A DNA stretch of 64,000 nt from Ectopseudomonas chengduensis (GCF_900102635.1 NZ_FMZQ01000009.1:1-64000), one strand, 5' to 3'. Counted from the first letter of the stretch, positions 34,909-46,908 are shown. Made by a program: numbers and translations. The notes: generated by a model from the letters alone, not told the origin.

Positions 34909-34912
<4 letters not shown>
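34145..34912 (-). CDS. livG: LivG/BraF, branched-chain amino acid ABC ATPase
   Basis: The 255-aa ATPase carries [20 protein letters not shown] (Walker A), [18 protein letters not shown] (signature variant typical of LivG), [14 protein letters not shown] and [11 protein letters not shown]. Its ATG overlaps the livM stop. It is the second ATPase of the heterodimeric LIV-type importer. Confidence 0.94.
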
Positions 34913-37088
<2,176 letters not shown>

Positions 37089-37154
37089 TGCCTAACTCCT
37101 GGGCGCTTGCGTAAAGCGGCGCTTGTGGCGCAGCGCGAGGCCGGAATTCTTCTA

Positions 37155-37190
37155 ATAAACAAAGCCCACTGCTCGCGCAGTGGGCTTTGG
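37155..37190 (-). terminator. Hairpin between braC and livH
   Basis: AAAGCCCACTG and CAGTGGGCTTT form an 11-bp stem, followed on the minus strand by TGTTTATT. It lies just after the braC stop and probably lets only part of the message read on into livHMGF, giving more binding protein than permease. Confidence 0.8.
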
Positions 37191-37204
37191 CTCAGACAGG
37201 AAGC

Positions 37205-38326
37205 TTACTTAGCTTCGGACTTGGTGCCGTCCTGGTGCCACTCGTACACCACGAAGCTGAAGTCCTTCAGGTCACCCTTCTCGTCGAAGCCCAGGGCGCC
37301 GGTGGGGGTGTCGAAGCTGTTGGCGCGCAGGGCAGCCGCTACCTTGGCGGTATCGGTATCGCCGGCTTTCTCGATGCCTTCGGCGATGACCTGAACGGCA
37401 GCGTAGGCCGGGAACACGAACGGACCGCTCGGGTCTTCGTTCTTGGCCTTGAAGGCCTCGACCAGCGCCTGGTTCTTCGGATCCTGGTCGAAGGACTTCG
37501 GCAGGGTCACCAGCAGGCCTTCGGAAGCCGGGCCGGCGATGGCCGAGATTTCCTTGTTACCCACGCCTTCCGGGCCCATGAACTTGACGTTCAGGCCGCG
37601 CTCTTTGGTCTGGCGCAGCAGCAGGCCCAGCTCCGGGTGGTAGCCGCCGTAGTAGACGAAGTCGACGCCAGCTTGGTTGAGCTTGGCGATCAGCGCGGAG
37701 AAGTCCTTGTCGCCGGCGTTGATGCCTTCGAACAGGGAAACCTTAACGCCTTTGCCTTCCAGGGTCTGCTTGACCGCGGTGGCGATGCCTTCGCCGTACT
37801 GCTGCTTGTCATGAATGACGGCGACGTTCTTCGGCTTGACGTGGTCAGCGATAAAGTTACCGGCGGTCGGGCCTTGCAGGCTGTCCAGACCGATGGTGCG
37901 GAAGACCAGCTCATAGCCACGAGCAGTGATGTCCGGGCTGGTGGAAGCCGCGGTGATCATCAGGATGCCTTCGTCTTCGTAGATGTCGGAAGCCGGCTGA
38001 GTGGAGCTGGAGCACAGGTGGCCAACCACGAACTTGACGCCGTCGTTGACGATCTTGTTGGCAACGGCAACGGCTTGTTTCGGATCGCACGCGTCGTCGT
38101 AGACCACGCCTTCGAGCTGGGCGCCGTTGACGCCGCCGGCCTTGTTGATCTGTTCGATGGCCATCTTGGCGCCGATGAATTGCATCTCGCCGTACTGAGC
38201 AACGGCACCGGTCACCGGACCGGCCAGACCGATCTTGATGTTGTCGGCCGCCATCGAATAGCTGGCCGCCCCCGCCAGTGCCATTGCCGCGAACAGCTTG
38301 GAAATCTGCTTAGTAGCCTTGTTCAT
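37205..38326 (-). CDS. braC: BraC/LivJ-type branched-chain amino acid binding protein
   Basis: The 373-aa precursor has a signal peptide (MNKATKQISKLFAAMALAGA to AASYSMA, mature part from about ADNIKIGLAGPVTG). Conserved pieces of the type I periplasmic fold are KMAIEQINKAGGVNGAQLEG, VGHLCSSSTQPASDIYEDEG and VAVIHDKQQYGEG. It delivers Leu, Ile, Val, Ala or Thr to the LivHM pore in Pseudomonas. It is first in the operon and is followed by an attenuating hairpin. Confidence 0.94.
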   Translation of the reverse strand: MNKATKQISKLFAAMALAGAASYSMAADNIKIGLAGPVTGAVAQYGEMQFIGAKMAIEQINKAGGVNGAQLEGVVYDDACDPKQAVAVANKIVNDGVKFVVGHLCSSSTQPASDIYEDEGILMITAASTSPDITARGYELVFRTIGLDSLQGPTAGNFIADHVKPKNVAVIHDKQQYGEGIATAVKQTLEGKGVKVSLFEGINAGDKDFSALIAKLNQAGVDFVYYGGYHPELGLLLRQTKERGLNVKFMGPEGVGNKEISAIAGPASEGLLVTLPKSFDQDPKNQALVEAFKAKNEDPSGPFVFPAYAAVQVIAEGIEKAGDTDTAKVAAALRANSFDTPTGALGFDEKGDLKDFSFVVYEWHQDGTKSEAK

Positions 38327-38621
38327 GAGTGCTCCACTCTTGTGTTTTTCGTTGTTGTAGTTCTTGCGGCCGAAGCTGCAGAACCGGGTCTGTTACCCCG
38401 GTAATGCCTCCGGCAACTGTACCGGAACAGTGTAGAGCGCGGATTTGCGCCTTGAAAAGCCGGCAGCTGGAGGCGAAACGTGGGGTTGTCGCTAAATTGC
38501 AAGGAATGTATAGAAAAACGGCGTGGCCTGGGTCGGCTGGCGAGCGTCGCGCGGTTGCCAGGGCAGTTGCCGACGCTATCATTGCGCGCCTGCATTCAAA
38601 GCCATCGACACGGGACACACC
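38327..38621. other. Divergent promoter region of braC and the DUF2288 gene
   Basis: About 295 bases separate braC (minus) from the DUF2288 gene (plus). A CGGGTCTGTTACCCCGGTAA segment could form a small hairpin in the braC leader. Otherwise I see no operator or RNA motif that I can name. Confidence 0.35.
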
Positions 38622-38939
38622 ATGACGGATCAATCTAGCACCCTCTATGCCAAGCTGCTCGGTGAGACAGCGCCGATTCGTTGGCAGGAACTGCAGCCGT
38701 TCTTCGCTCGCGGTGCGCTACTCTGGGTCGAGGGTAGTCAGGATCTGGTGGCGGTCGCGCAGGCTGTGGCCGAGAACGATCAGGCTCGAGTCGCGCAATG
38801 GATGATCCAAGGCCTGCTGTGCAAGCTCGAAGATTCACGTGCCGAAGATCTGCTCTCGCGTGACCCGCAGTTGTGGGCAGTCGTGGTCGCCCCCTGGGTG
38901 CTGGTACAGGAAAGGGCAGGGGATTCGACCCTGCACTGA
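38622..38939 (+). CDS. DUF2288 family protein
   Basis: The 105-aa soluble protein contains AKLLGETAPIRWQELQPFFA, GALLWVEGSQDLVAVAQAVA and RDPQLWAVVVAPWVLVQER. Its length and the 'ARGxLxxV' and 'VVxPWVLVQ' patterns fit the DUF2288 family, whose function is unknown. The start at 38622 is the first Met before the conserved region; upstream sequence has no coding character. Confidence 0.75.
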   Translation: MTDQSSTLYAKLLGETAPIRWQELQPFFARGALLWVEGSQDLVAVAQAVAENDQARVAQWMIQGLLCKLEDSRAEDLLSRDPQLWAVVVAPWVLVQERAGDSTLH

Positions 38940-39034
38940 AATGGCGCGCTGCAGGGCTGTGAGCAGCGAGCTAGACTCTTCGCACGCTCCCGTGAGGGAG
39001 GTTCTCGCAGCGCCACGGTAAAGGAGTGAGCCCC

Positions 39035-39406
39035 ATGTTCGAACCTGGTCACCTGCATCGCAGCAATCCGCCTGGCCTGGGCGGGCAACCCGGTTACAGC
39101 ATCGATTTCTACTATGAGGTGCGCGAGGATTCGCAAGAAGGGCCCATGCTGCATGGGCGTCTGGTGGGCGAGATCGACGGCAAGGCCTTCGAGGAAGCCT
39201 TTGAGATGCATCGTGATACTGCGTTCAATTTCGCCAGCGTGATCTCCCGCCTGGTGGCCAAGCATGGCCTGCCGCCCAACCATAGCCCGATCATGCGGGC
39301 GCATGCCGAATACGATGCGATCTTCGAGGACATTCGCGCCAGGCTGCACGCCAAGCCGGGTGAAGCGGTGGACCTCGATCACCTGGAGCGCGACGGTCTG
39401 ACGTGA
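39035..39406 (+). CDS. Conserved Pseudomonas protein, possibly DUF5064
   Basis: The 123-aa soluble protein starts MFEPGHLHRSNPPGLGGQPG and continues with IDFYYEVREDSQEG, a HGRLVGEIDGKAFEEAFEMH stretch and FNFASVISRLVAKHGLP. It resembles small proteins common in Pseudomonas and labelled DUF5064, with no known role. The ATG at 39035 follows AAAGGAGTGAGCCCC at good spacing, so it is preferred over a GTG three codons earlier. Confidence 0.7.
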   Translation: MFEPGHLHRSNPPGLGGQPGYSIDFYYEVREDSQEGPMLHGRLVGEIDGKAFEEAFEMHRDTAFNFASVISRLVAKHGLPPNHSPIMRAHAEYDAIFEDIRARLHAKPGEAVDLDHLERDGLT

Positions 39407-39428
39407 CCCCCTGGCTGTTCGAGGACGA

Positions 39429-39458
39429 AAAAAAACCGGATTCCAGGATCCGGTTTTT
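39429..39458. terminator. Bidirectional terminator between the DUF5064-like gene and bfd
   Basis: AAAAACCGGATTCC, a short loop, then GGATCCGGTTTTT. A and T runs on both sides let it end transcripts from either convergent gene. Confidence 0.85.
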
Positions 39459-39474
39459 CATTCTCGGTCGTGCG

Positions 39475-39693
39475 TCAGGCCGCGACGAAACCTGCAGGGT
39501 AGGCCAGCGAGGCTTGGCTGCTCTGCACTTCGGCGATGGTTTCGCGGACGACCTGCTTGGCCAGGCAAGCGCACTTGCCGCACTGGCTGGCGATGCCGAG
39601 CGTGCCGCGCACTTCACGGTAGCTGCAGCAGCCCTCGTAGACCGCATCGCGGATTTGAGTATCGGTGACACCTTCACAGAGGCAGACGTACAT
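39475..39693 (-). CDS. bfd: Bacterioferritin-associated ferredoxin
   Basis: The 72-aa [2Fe-2S] protein has the cluster cysteines in YVCLCEGVTDTQI and SQCGKCACLAKQVVRE, the Bfd arrangement. It gives electrons to bacterioferritin so that stored iron can be released under iron starvation. The start MYVCLCEG at 39693 matches the family; two extra codons upstream are unlikely. A Fur-like sequence lies about 42 bases before it. No bacterioferritin gene is adjacent. Confidence 0.9.
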   Translation of the reverse strand: MYVCLCEGVTDTQIRDAVYEGCCSYREVRGTLGIASQCGKCACLAKQVVRETIAEVQSSQASLAYPAGFVAA

Positions 39694-39734
39694 AAGCAAG
39701 GCTCGTCTTGGTGGTTCTGTTCGATGGATCGGAT

Positions 39735-39754
39735 ACTAATGTTAATGAGAATGC
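39735..39754 (-). promoter_or_regulatory. Likely Fur box of bfd
   Basis: ACTAATGTTAATGAGAATGC (plus strand) matches the repeating AAT-rich hexamers of Fur operators (GATAATGATAATCATTATC) in most positions. It sits where the bfd promoter should be, fitting the known iron repression of bfd. Confidence 0.6.
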
Positions 39755-39943
39755 TTGTCAAAGATCGATTGCGAATGCTCGCAGTGTCTGACGAACGGTT
39801 CAGCTTTCGGCGGGGGCGGTTAGAAAAGGTCTTTGCGTTTTCGCGGGGAGGATACGTTTGACACCGGACTGGCAAGTTTGTGTGTTCTGCATGCAGCGCT
39901 ATTTATCTCTGGGCCAAGATCATTAGCGTGTCGATCTTTCGTC

Positions 39944-40623
39944 TTGGTTTCGCCCCTCACGGGCGAGTCACTTTCTCTTGCTTGCCCAAGAGAAAGTAAC
40001 CAAAGAGAAGGGCACCCCACCATCCGGGCTAGGCGCCCCGCCCTGCTGCGCCGGGGTTCCCTCGCTCCATCACCACTCCCGGGGCCCGCCACGAAGGGCC
40101 ATTCCCTGGCCCATCGTGGCTCTTGCGACATCCATGTCGCTCAACCCCTTACGTGGCGATTCCACTCGGCCTCCTGAAGGGGATTTGAGCGTCGTCTGTG
40201 AGATCGCAGTTGAAGAGCAAAGGCAAAGGCCAGACACCGCCAATTTCAATTCCGCAAAGATTATGCAAGCTCGCGCCCCGGCCCCCGGAGCAGCATCGGG
40301 GCGTGGGGAGTTTCGCGCAGCAAAACCCGGAGGCAGGGTAATGCCGATCAGATCAGGTTGCCAAAGCAGCCCTTTGTAGGAGCCCCGCCTCGGGGCGAAG
40401 CTTTTCAATTGCGCATCGACTTAGTTCGCGGCGGGGCGCCACTCCTACCCATTCGCAGCATCGACGCTTAACTGACTGGAATTAAAATGCCGGGTGCCCT
40501 TCTTTGGCACACCTTTCTTGGGCAAGCAAAGAGACGCAGCGCAGCGGAGTAACAGCCGCAGGCTGGCCCGAAGGGCGAGCGCAGCGAATCAAGGTGTGGC
40601 GCCCGTAAGGGGCGCAACCCAAA
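39944..40623. repeat. Non-coding composite repeat with long inverted ends
   Basis: The left part (from TTGGTTTCGCCCCTCACGGG through CTTGCTTGCCCAAGAGAAAG to AGAAGGGCACCCC) reappears in reverse complement at the right (GGGTGCCCTTC, CTTGGGCAAGCAAAG, then CCCGTAAGGGGCGCAACCC). The middle is unique sequence plus a REP pair at 40375-40450. All open frames inside are short and look non-coding. It fills most of the 1.1-kb gap between bfd and rnt. Confidence 0.7.
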
Positions 40624-40731
40624 CGCTCAGTGGACTCGGTAATGGATAGTGCTAAGCCCGTGAGCAATACGCACACAAACTTGCCAGTCCGGTGCCAATC
40701 TGTACTTGTCCCAAAATTATGCGAAGAGCCT

Positions 40732-40757
40732 AAAAAACCGGCGGACGCCGGTTTTTT
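40732..40757 (-). terminator. Terminator of the pyrC-rnt unit
   Basis: AAAAAACCGGCG-GAC-GCCGGTTTTTT. On the minus strand it follows the rnt stop by about 30 bases and ends in a T run. Confidence 0.88.
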
Positions 40758-40784
40758 CATGGGGTTCGATCGCCGCGCAGAGGC

Positions 40785-41459
40785 TCACTGATCGAACTCG
40801 TCCCAACCACCCATTTCCTTCCAGCGATTGACGATGCCGCAGAACAGTTCGGCGGTCTTCTCGGTGTCGTAGCGTGCCGAGTGTGCTTCCTTGCCGTCGA
40901 ACTCGATACCGGCAGTCTGGCAGGCCTTGGCCAGTACGGTCTGGCCGTAGGCGAGGCCGGCGAGGGTAGCGGTGTCGAAGCTGGAGAAAGGGTGGAAGGG
41001 GTTGCGCTTGATGCCGCAACGGGCCACCGCCGCATTGAGGAAGCCCAGGTCGAAACTACTGTTATGACCGACCAGGATCGCGCGCTTGCAGCCAGCTGAT
41101 TTGATCGACTTGCGCAGGCCCTTGAAGATTTCGCCCAGGGCATGTTCTTCGCTCACTGCCATGCGCAGCGGGTGGTCGAGCTTGATGCCGGTGAATTCCA
41201 GCGCGGCTTGTTCGATGTTGGCGCCTGCGAAGGGTTCGATGCGGAAGAAGTGGGTGTGATCCGGATACAGAAAGCCGCTCTCGTCCATGGCGATGGTGGT
41301 CGCGGCGATTTCCAGCAGGGCATCGGTGGCGCAGTTGAAGCCGCCGGTCTCCACATCCACCACAACCGGCAGATAACCGCGAAAGCGCGCCGCCATGGGC
41401 GTGCGCGGGCCGGACGGCAGGCTGGGTTCGAGTTCGTCGTCGTAGTTGTCTTCGCTCAC
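40785..41459 (-). CDS. rnt: Ribonuclease T
   Basis: The 224-aa DEDD exonuclease trims the 3' ends of tRNA and other stable RNAs. Exo motifs are [35 protein letters not shown] and [14 protein letters not shown]. It starts with GTG at 41459 (GTGA overlapping the pyrC stop), which gives [12 protein letters not shown] and the family length; longer frames run into pyrC. Confidence 0.93.
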   Translation of the reverse strand: MSEDNYDDELEPSLPSGPRTPMAARFRGYLPVVVDVETGGFNCATDALLEIAATTIAMDESGFLYPDHTHFFRIEPFAGANIEQAALEFTGIKLDHPLRMAVSEEHALGEIFKGLRKSIKSAGCKRAILVGHNSSFDLGFLNAAVARCGIKRNPFHPFSSFDTATLAGLAYGQTVLAKACQTAGIEFDGKEAHSARYDTEKTAELFCGIVNRWKEMGGWDEFDQ

Positions 41460-42502
41460 GCCTGAGCCTCCAGCAATTTCCAGCGCAGGGTTTCGCCGGC
41501 GCGCAGCGGCACCACGCTGTTGTCGCCCAGCGGCAGGGTGGCCGGTACGGTCCACTCCTCGCGCACCAGGGTGATGCTGTCGCTGTTACGTGGCATGCCG
41601 TAGAAGTCCGGGCCGTGGAAGCTGGCGAAGGCTTCCAGCTTGCCCAGGGCGCCGCGCTGCTCGAAAGCCTCGGCGTACAGTTCGATGGCCGCATAGGCGG
41701 TGTAGCAGCCGGCGCAGCCGCAGGCGGCTTCCTTGGCGTGCTTGACGTGCGGCGCCGAGTCGGTGCCGAGGAAGAATTTGGCGTTGCCGCTGGTGGCGGC
41801 GTCGAGCAGGGCTTCCTGGTGCACGTTGCGCTTGAGGATCGGCAGGCAATAGAAGTGCGGGCGAATGCCGCCAACCAGCATGTGATTGCGGTTGTACAGC
41901 AGGTGATGCGCGGTGATGGTGGCGCCGACGTTGGCCGAGGCGGCCTCGACGAACTGCACCGCGTCACGGGTGGTGATGTGCTCGAACACCACTTTCAGTG
42001 TGGGGAAGCGCTCGACCACGCGGGTGAGGTGCTCGTCGATGAAGGCTTTTTCGCGGTCGAACACGTCGATCTCGGCGCGGGTCACTTCGCCATGCACCAG
42101 CAGCAGCATGCCGACTTCGGCCATGGCTTCCAGCGCCGGGAAGATCTTGTCGATGCTGGTCACGCCCGAGTCGGAGTTGGTGGTAGCGCCGGCCGGGTAG
42201 AGCTTGGCGGCATGCACGAAGCCACTGGCCTTGGCTGCACGCACGTCCTCGGGGCTGGTGTTGTCGGTGAGATAGAGCACCATCAGCGGCTCGAAGCGGC
42301 TGCCGGCCGGGCGTGCAGCGAGAATGCGCTGGCGATAGGCGTCGGCTTCGGCGGCGTTGCGTACCGGCGGAACCAGGTTGGGCATGATGATGGCGCGGCC
42401 GAAAGTGCGCGCGGCATCGCCGACGGTGTGTGGCAGCACCGCGCCATCGCGCAGGTGAATGTGCCAGTCATCGGGACGCAGGAGAGTCAGGCGGTCGGAC
42501 AT
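41456..42502 (-). CDS. pyrC: Dihydroorotase
   Basis: The 348-aa type II dihydroorotase closes the pyrimidine ring precursor. Zinc ligands appear in [15 protein letters not shown] (His-x-His), the carboxylated lysine region [34 protein letters not shown], and [19 protein letters not shown] with the catalytic Asp. The start at 42502 ([12 protein letters not shown]) fits the family. It is coupled to rnt by a GTGA overlap, the usual Pseudomonas order. Confidence 0.94.
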   Translation of the reverse strand: MSDRLTLLRPDDWHIHLRDGAVLPHTVGDAARTFGRAIIMPNLVPPVRNAAEADAYRQRILAARPAGSRFEPLMVLYLTDNTSPEDVRAAKASGFVHAAKLYPAGATTNSDSGVTSIDKIFPALEAMAEVGMLLLVHGEVTRAEIDVFDREKAFIDEHLTRVVERFPTLKVVFEHITTRDAVQFVEAASANVGATITAHHLLYNRNHMLVGGIRPHFYCLPILKRNVHQEALLDAATSGNAKFFLGTDSAPHVKHAKEAACGCAGCYTAYAAIELYAEAFEQRGALGKLEAFASFHGPDFYGMPRNSDSITLVREEWTVPATLPLGDNSVVPLRAGETLRWKLLEAQA

Positions 42503-42655
42503 GGAGGCTTCCAGGCGGGTAAAACGTGGCCGCATGTTAACTGAAAAGCGCCTGTTCGCGCTCGCGCCGACGCGACAATCGCACGTCGGGGGTCAAGTTT
42601 CCGTGCGCCTGACCGATACCCCTTGGGAATGCCGTGAACCGCCGTGGAGTCGACC

Positions 42656-43603
42656 GTGCGTGCGCCCAATTTCCTTCTGATCAGCCTGCTGGCTGGCATG
42701 CCCTTGTGCCTGCCAGCGCACGCCATCAGCTTCCAGACCCGGCTGGAGAAGGTGGAGTGGACCGTCGAGGGCGATCAGTTCGAGTGCCGCCTGAGTCAGC
42801 CGATCAGCAACTTTGGCAGCGGCGAGTTCGTGCGCCGCGCGGGAGAGCAGGTCACCTTCCGCCTCAAGGCCCGTGAGCGCTGGATGGGCGCGGGGTCGGC
42901 GACCCTCTTGGCGGCGGCCGCGCCTTGGCAGCCAGGGCGCGGCGACATCAATCTGGGTGTGGTCAGCGTCGGCAATGGCGAGGTGCCGTTCAACAGCTCG
43001 CAGGAGCAGGGTTCGCGGCTGCTCACCGGTCTGCTCGAAGGGCGCAGCCCGCTGGTGCGTCATCGCACCCTCAACGGTGGCGACAATCTGGAAGTACGTT
43101 TGCTGCCGGTGAAGTTTCACAAGGCTTATGACGATTACCAGGCCTGTATCGCCAAGTTGCTACCGGTCAATTTCGATCAGATTCGCCAGGCGCAGATCGG
43201 TTTTCCCGGTGGCGGCATCGATCTCGATCCGATGGCCAAGGCCAAGCTCGACATCATCCTCGACTTCGTCAAGGCCGACCCGAGTATCAACAGCTTCCAG
43301 ATCGACGGTCACGCCGACAACAGCGGCAATCGTCTGACCAATCGCGACCTGTCACGCCGTCGTGCGCTGGCCGTGCAGGAATATCTGGTGGCCGGTGGCG
43401 TGCCGGTCGAGCAGATCACCATGCGCTTTCATGGCGAGCGTTACCCGCTGGTGCCAAACAACAACGAAGCCAATCGCGCCAAGAACCGTCGCGCGACCCT
43501 GCGCCTGGATCGCGTACCCGCGCCGGAAGTCCCGGTACAGAGCGAACCGCAGATCGCTCCACCGAGCACCCCGGTCGATCCGGTCGGAAGCACCCCTTCC
43601 TGA
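42656..43603 (+). CDS. motY: MotY, OmpA-family sodium/proton flagellar stator T-ring protein
   Basis: The protein of about 315 aa has a signal peptide ([17 protein letters not shown]), a MotY N-terminal domain ([20 protein letters not shown]...[12 protein letters not shown]) and a C-terminal OmpA peptidoglycan-binding domain ([48 protein letters not shown]). MotY forms the T ring that anchors polar flagellar stators. GGAG lies 6 bases before the GTG at 42656; a GTG four codons earlier is the alternative. It is divergent from pyrC. Confidence 0.87.
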   Translation: MRAPNFLLISLLAGMPLCLPAHAISFQTRLEKVEWTVEGDQFECRLSQPISNFGSGEFVRRAGEQVTFRLKARERWMGAGSATLLAAAAPWQPGRGDINLGVVSVGNGEVPFNSSQEQGSRLLTGLLEGRSPLVRHRTLNGGDNLEVRLLPVKFHKAYDDYQACIAKLLPVNFDQIRQAQIGFPGGGIDLDPMAKAKLDIILDFVKADPSINSFQIDGHADNSGNRLTNRDLSRRRALAVQEYLVAGGVPVEQITMRFHGERYPLVPNNNEANRAKNRRATLRLDRVPAPEVPVQSEPQIAPPSTPVDPVGSTPS

Positions 43604-43719
43604 GCAAAAACGCTGATTCTCGCCGTCGCTTCGTCGTCACAAGCTGTCGCGCCCCTGTAAATTGGCCCGCAGGGCCAGTAGAATCACCGGTTTTACCGTA
43701 CAACCCGTGGAGTGATGGC

Positions 43720-44937
43720 ATGGCGGACGTCAAAAAGGTAGTTCTGGCCTATTCCGGTGGCCTGGACACCTCGGTGATCCTCAAGTGGCTGCAAGATACC
43801 TATAACTGTGAAGTGGTGACCTTCACCGCCGACCTCGGTCAGGGCGAAGAGGTCGAGCCGGCCCGCGCCAAGGCTCAGGCGATGGGCGTCAAGGAAATCT
43901 ACATCGACGACCTGCGCGAAGAGTTCGTCCGCGATTTCGTCTACCCGATGTTCCGTGCCAATACCGTCTACGAAGGCGAGTACCTGCTGGGTACTTCCAT
44001 CGCCCGCCCGCTGATCGCCAAGCGCCTGATCGAAATCGCCAACGAGACCGGCGCCGACGCCATCTCCCACGGTGCTACCGGCAAGGGCAACGACCAGGTG
44101 CGTTTCGAGCTGGGCGCCTATGCGCTGAAGCCGGGTGTGAAAGTCATCGCCCCGTGGCGCGAGTGGGACCTGCTGTCGCGCGAGAAGTTGATGGACTACG
44201 CCGAGAAGCACGCCATCCCGATCGAGCGCCACGGCAAGAAGAAGTCGCCGTACTCCATGGATGCCAACCTGCTGCACATCTCCTATGAAGGTGGCGTGCT
44301 GGAAGACACCTGGACCGAGCACGAAGAAGACATGTGGCGTTGGACCAAGTCGCCGGAAGCGGCGCCGGACACCCCGACCTACATCGAGCTGACCTACAAG
44401 GCCGGTGACATCGTTGCCATCGACGGCAAGGAACTGAGCCCGGCCACCGTGTTGGCTGAGCTGAACCGCATCGGCGGCGAAAACGGCATCGGCCGTCTGG
44501 ACATCGTCGAGAACCGTTTCGTCGGCATGAAGTCCCGTGGCTGCTACGAGACCCCCGGCGGCACCATCATGCTCAAGGCCCACCGCGCCATCGAGTCGAT
44601 CACCCTCGACCGCGAAGTGGCGCACCTGAAAGACGAGCTGATGCCGAAGTACGCCAGCCTGATCTACAACGGTTTCTGGTGGAGCCCGGAGCGTCTGATG
44701 CTGCAGCAGATGATCGACGCTTCCCAGGCCAACGTGAACGGTGTGGTACGCCTGAAGCTGTACAAGGGCAACGTCATCGTCACCGGCCGCAAGTCCGACG
44801 ACTCGCTGTTCGACGCGAATATCGCGACCTTCGAGGAAGATGGCGGCGCCTACAACCAGCAGGACGCGGCGGGCTTCATCAAGCTCAACGCTCTGCGTAT
44901 GCGCATCGCTGCCGGCAAGGGCCGCAAGCTGGTCTAA
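43720..44937 (+). CDS. argG: Argininosuccinate synthase
   Basis: The 405-aa enzyme joins citrulline and aspartate in arginine synthesis. The ATP-pyrophosphatase loop [15 protein letters not shown] is at about 10-24, and [23 protein letters not shown] and [15 protein letters not shown] follow. It has the normal length and its own ribosome site (GTGGAGTGATGGC). The TAA stop touches the left end of a dispersed repeat. Confidence 0.96.
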   Translation: MADVKKVVLAYSGGLDTSVILKWLQDTYNCEVVTFTADLGQGEEVEPARAKAQAMGVKEIYIDDLREEFVRDFVYPMFRANTVYEGEYLLGTSIARPLIAKRLIEIANETGADAISHGATGKGNDQVRFELGAYALKPGVKVIAPWREWDLLSREKLMDYAEKHAIPIERHGKKKSPYSMDANLLHISYEGGVLEDTWTEHEEDMWRWTKSPEAAPDTPTYIELTYKAGDIVAIDGKELSPATVLAELNRIGGENGIGRLDIVENRFVGMKSRGCYETPGGTIMLKAHRAIESITLDREVAHLKDELMPKYASLIYNGFWWSPERLMLQQMIDASQANVNGVVRLKLYKGNVIVTGRKSDDSLFDANIATFEEDGGAYNQQDAAGFIKLNALRMRIAAGKGRKLV

Positions 44938-45079
44938 CAGGCTGTTGAAAAACTACCTGCGTTGGCAATACTGCGTTAAAAACGGCCTCAAAATGCTCAT
45001 TTACAACTCGTAAACTGCGCTTTTTCGGCCGTTTTTGCTTTGTCTTGCCTGCCTCGCCTACGTTTTTCAACGGCCTGCT
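44938..45079. repeat. MITE-like dispersed element, copy B
   Basis: Shorter (142-base) relative of the element at 29873. It has the ends CAGGCTGTTGAAAAACTACC and GTAGGCGAGGCAGG in inverted order and the core AAAATGCTCATTTACAAC. It begins directly after the argG stop codon. Confidence 0.85.
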
Positions 45080-45101
45080 AAGCTGAAATTCTTGCCTCAC
45101 A

Positions 45102-45127
45102 AGAACCCCGGCCAAGTGCCGGGGTTC
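45102..45127. terminator. Hairpin before gloA
   Basis: AGAACCCCGGC, a short loop, then GCCGGGGTTCT form a strong stem, followed by GCTTTCC rather than a full T run. It may end argG transcription or sit in the gloA leader. Confidence 0.5.
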
Positions 45128-45151
45128 TGCTTTCCAGAAGAGGAAAACCTG

Positions 45152-45544
45152 ATGAGACTGCTGCATACCATGCTGCGTGTCGGCGACCTGGACCAATCCA
45201 TCGCCTTCTACACCGAAGTGCTGGGCATGACCTTGCTACGGCGCAAGGACTACCCGGACGGACAGTTCACCCTGGCGTTCGTCGGTTATGGCGACGAAGC
45301 GCACAACAGTGTGATCGAGCTGACCCACAACTGGGGTGTGGACAGCTACGAACTGGGCACCGGCTACGGCCATATCGCTCTGGAAGTCGAGGACGTCTAC
45401 AGGGCCTGCGAGGACATTCGCAGTCGCGGCGGCAAGATCACCCGCGAGCCGGGTCCGATGAAGCATGGCAGCAGCATCCTGGCCTTCGTCGAGGATCCGG
45501 ACGGTTACAAGGTCGAGTTGCTGTCGCCCAAGCGAAGCGATTGA
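45152..45544 (+). CDS. gloA: Lactoylglutathione lyase (glyoxalase I)
   Basis: The 130-aa enzyme isomerises the methylglyoxal-glutathione adduct. Metal ligands sit in [20 protein letters not shown] (His), [11 protein letters not shown] (Glu), [12 protein letters not shown] (His) and KVELLSPK (Glu), the short nickel-type GloA pattern. The ribosome site AGAGGAAAACCTG precedes the ATG. Confidence 0.94.
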   Translation: MRLLHTMLRVGDLDQSIAFYTEVLGMTLLRRKDYPDGQFTLAFVGYGDEAHNSVIELTHNWGVDSYELGTGYGHIALEVEDVYRACEDIRSRGGKITREPGPMKHGSSILAFVEDPDGYKVELLSPKRSD

Positions 45545-45612
45545 CAGCTGGAAATCTTTGTAAGTAAATGCTTACAGAGATAGTGGCTATTCGCTGATCG
45601 GCGAGGTGCTCC

Positions 45613-46683
45613 ATGATGGCTGATCCCAAGGCCTTGCGCCTTATTCGTGTGGTTCAGGAGCTGTCGATGGCGAAGGACGTGGACCGTGTGGCGGAGATTG
45701 TCCGCAGTGCGGCCCGCGAGCTGACCGGTGCCGACGGCGCCACCTTCGTCCTGCGCGATGGGCAGCAATGCTTCTATCGCGACGAGGACGCCATCTCGCC
45801 CCTGTGGAAGGGCCAGCGTTTCCCCCTGAGCACGTGCATCAGTGGGTGGGCTATGCTCAATCGTCGCGCCACGGTGATTGCCGATATCTACGCCGACTCG
45901 CGCATTCCCCATGAGCTGTATCGAGCTACCTTCGTCAAAAGTCTGGTCATGGTGCCTATCCGCACCCTGGAGCCGATCGGCGCCATCGGCACCTATTGGG
46001 CGGAGTCTTATCAGGCCTGCGACGAGCAGATTCAGCTGCTGCAGGCCTTGGCCGACTCCACCTCGGTGGCCTTGGAGAATGTCCAGGTCTATGCCGAGTT
46101 GGAGCAGCGCGTAGAAGAGCGCACGGCGCAACTGGCCGAGGCCAATCGGCGCTTGCAGGACGAGGTGCGCGAACGCCAGCTGGCCGAGCAGGCGGTGCGC
46201 CAGCTATCGCTGACCGATGAGCTGACCGGGTTGTACAACCGTCGTGGTTTTCACCTCCTGGCCGAACGCGAACTGCGTGCGGCGCAACGGCGCAAGGGCC
46301 GTTGCCTGTTGCTGTACGCCGATCTCGATGATCTCAAACCGGTCAATGATCGCTTCGGCCATGGTGCCGGGGATCGTTTGCTCAGGGCGGCGGCCGAAGT
46401 GCTCAAGACCCAGTTCCGTACCACCGACGTGATCGCTCGCCTGGGCGGCGATGAGTTCGTCGTGCTGGCCAGTGACTACAGCGACAGTGAAGAGGTGCTG
46501 CAGCGTCTGGAGCAGGCCTTGCATGGCGCAGAGGGCGGAGCCGGTCAGAGACTATCGATGAGCATGGGGATCAGCGAATCATCGCTGAATCCCGATGAGG
46601 GACTCGATAATCTGTTGGTGCAAGCCGATGCGGCGATGTACGCCAACAAGTGCGCGCGCCGCGCATTGCGCGCTGTCGGCTGA
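45613..46683 (+). CDS. Cytoplasmic GAF-GGDEF diguanylate cyclase
   Basis: The 356-aa protein has an N-terminal GAF domain (about 10-155: LTGADGATFVLRDGQQCFY, FPLSTCISGWAMLNRRATV, LVMVPIRTLEPIGAIGTYW), a coiled-coil linker (about 160-200: ELEQRVEERTAQLAEANRRL) and a GGDEF domain. The active motif is GGDEF at 278-282, and RTTD at 269-272 forms the inhibitory site. It has no membrane segments, so it senses an internal cue. It follows gloA after 68 bases and ends at a terminator. Confidence 0.9.
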   Translation: MMADPKALRLIRVVQELSMAKDVDRVAEIVRSAARELTGADGATFVLRDGQQCFYRDEDAISPLWKGQRFPLSTCISGWAMLNRRATVIADIYADSRIPHELYRATFVKSLVMVPIRTLEPIGAIGTYWAESYQACDEQIQLLQALADSTSVALENVQVYAELEQRVEERTAQLAEANRRLQDEVRERQLAEQAVRQLSLTDELTGLYNRRGFHLLAERELRAAQRRKGRCLLLYADLDDLKPVNDRFGHGAGDRLLRAAAEVLKTQFRTTDVIARLGGDEFVVLASDYSDSEEVLQRLEQALHGAEGGAGQRLSMSMGISESSLNPDEGLDNLLVQADAAMYANKCARRALRAVG

Positions 46684-46684
46684 T

Positions 46685-46718
46685 ACAAAAAAGCCCCGCA
46701 TGCAGGCGGGGCTTCTTG
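46685..46718. terminator. Bidirectional terminator
   Basis: AAAAAAGCCCCGC-ATGCAG-GCGGGGCTTCTT separates the convergent GGDEF gene and the 59-codon gene. Confidence 0.85.
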
Positions 46719-46728
46719 TTGCGGGCGA

Positions 46729-46908
46729 TCAGATATCGAAATCGTATTCGGCCAGCTGTTTGTGCAGGCGACGCTCTTCGAGGAAGTTGTCGATGATGCG
46801 GCGCTTGGTCAGATTGGTCTTGGCGACTTCTACCGCAGGCTCGGCATCGTCCGATTCTTCCGCGACAAAGTCTTCGTCCAGCTCGAGATCTTCTTTGTCA
46901 GTGCTCAT
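46729..46908 (-). CDS. Small acidic conserved protein (PA3496-like)
   Basis: The 59-aa protein reads MSTDKEDLELDEDFVAEESD, then an acidic stretch, and a basic helical half with TKRRIIDNFLEERRLHKQL ending AEYDFDI. It is typical of a small Pseudomonas protein found next to nth. The function is unknown; the acidic/basic split and high helix tendency suggest binding to a partner. It is preceded by AGTGGAATAG before the ATG and is followed by a terminator. Confidence 0.75.
   Translation of the reverse strand: MSTDKEDLELDEDFVAEESDDAEPAVEVAKTNLTKRRIIDNFLEERRLHKQLAEYDFDI

Noticed and set aside
39833..40408. Open frames of 100-130 codons inside the 40-kb repeat island
   Set aside because: They run through inverted repeats and REP sequence, overlap each other on both strands and have no protein-like pattern.
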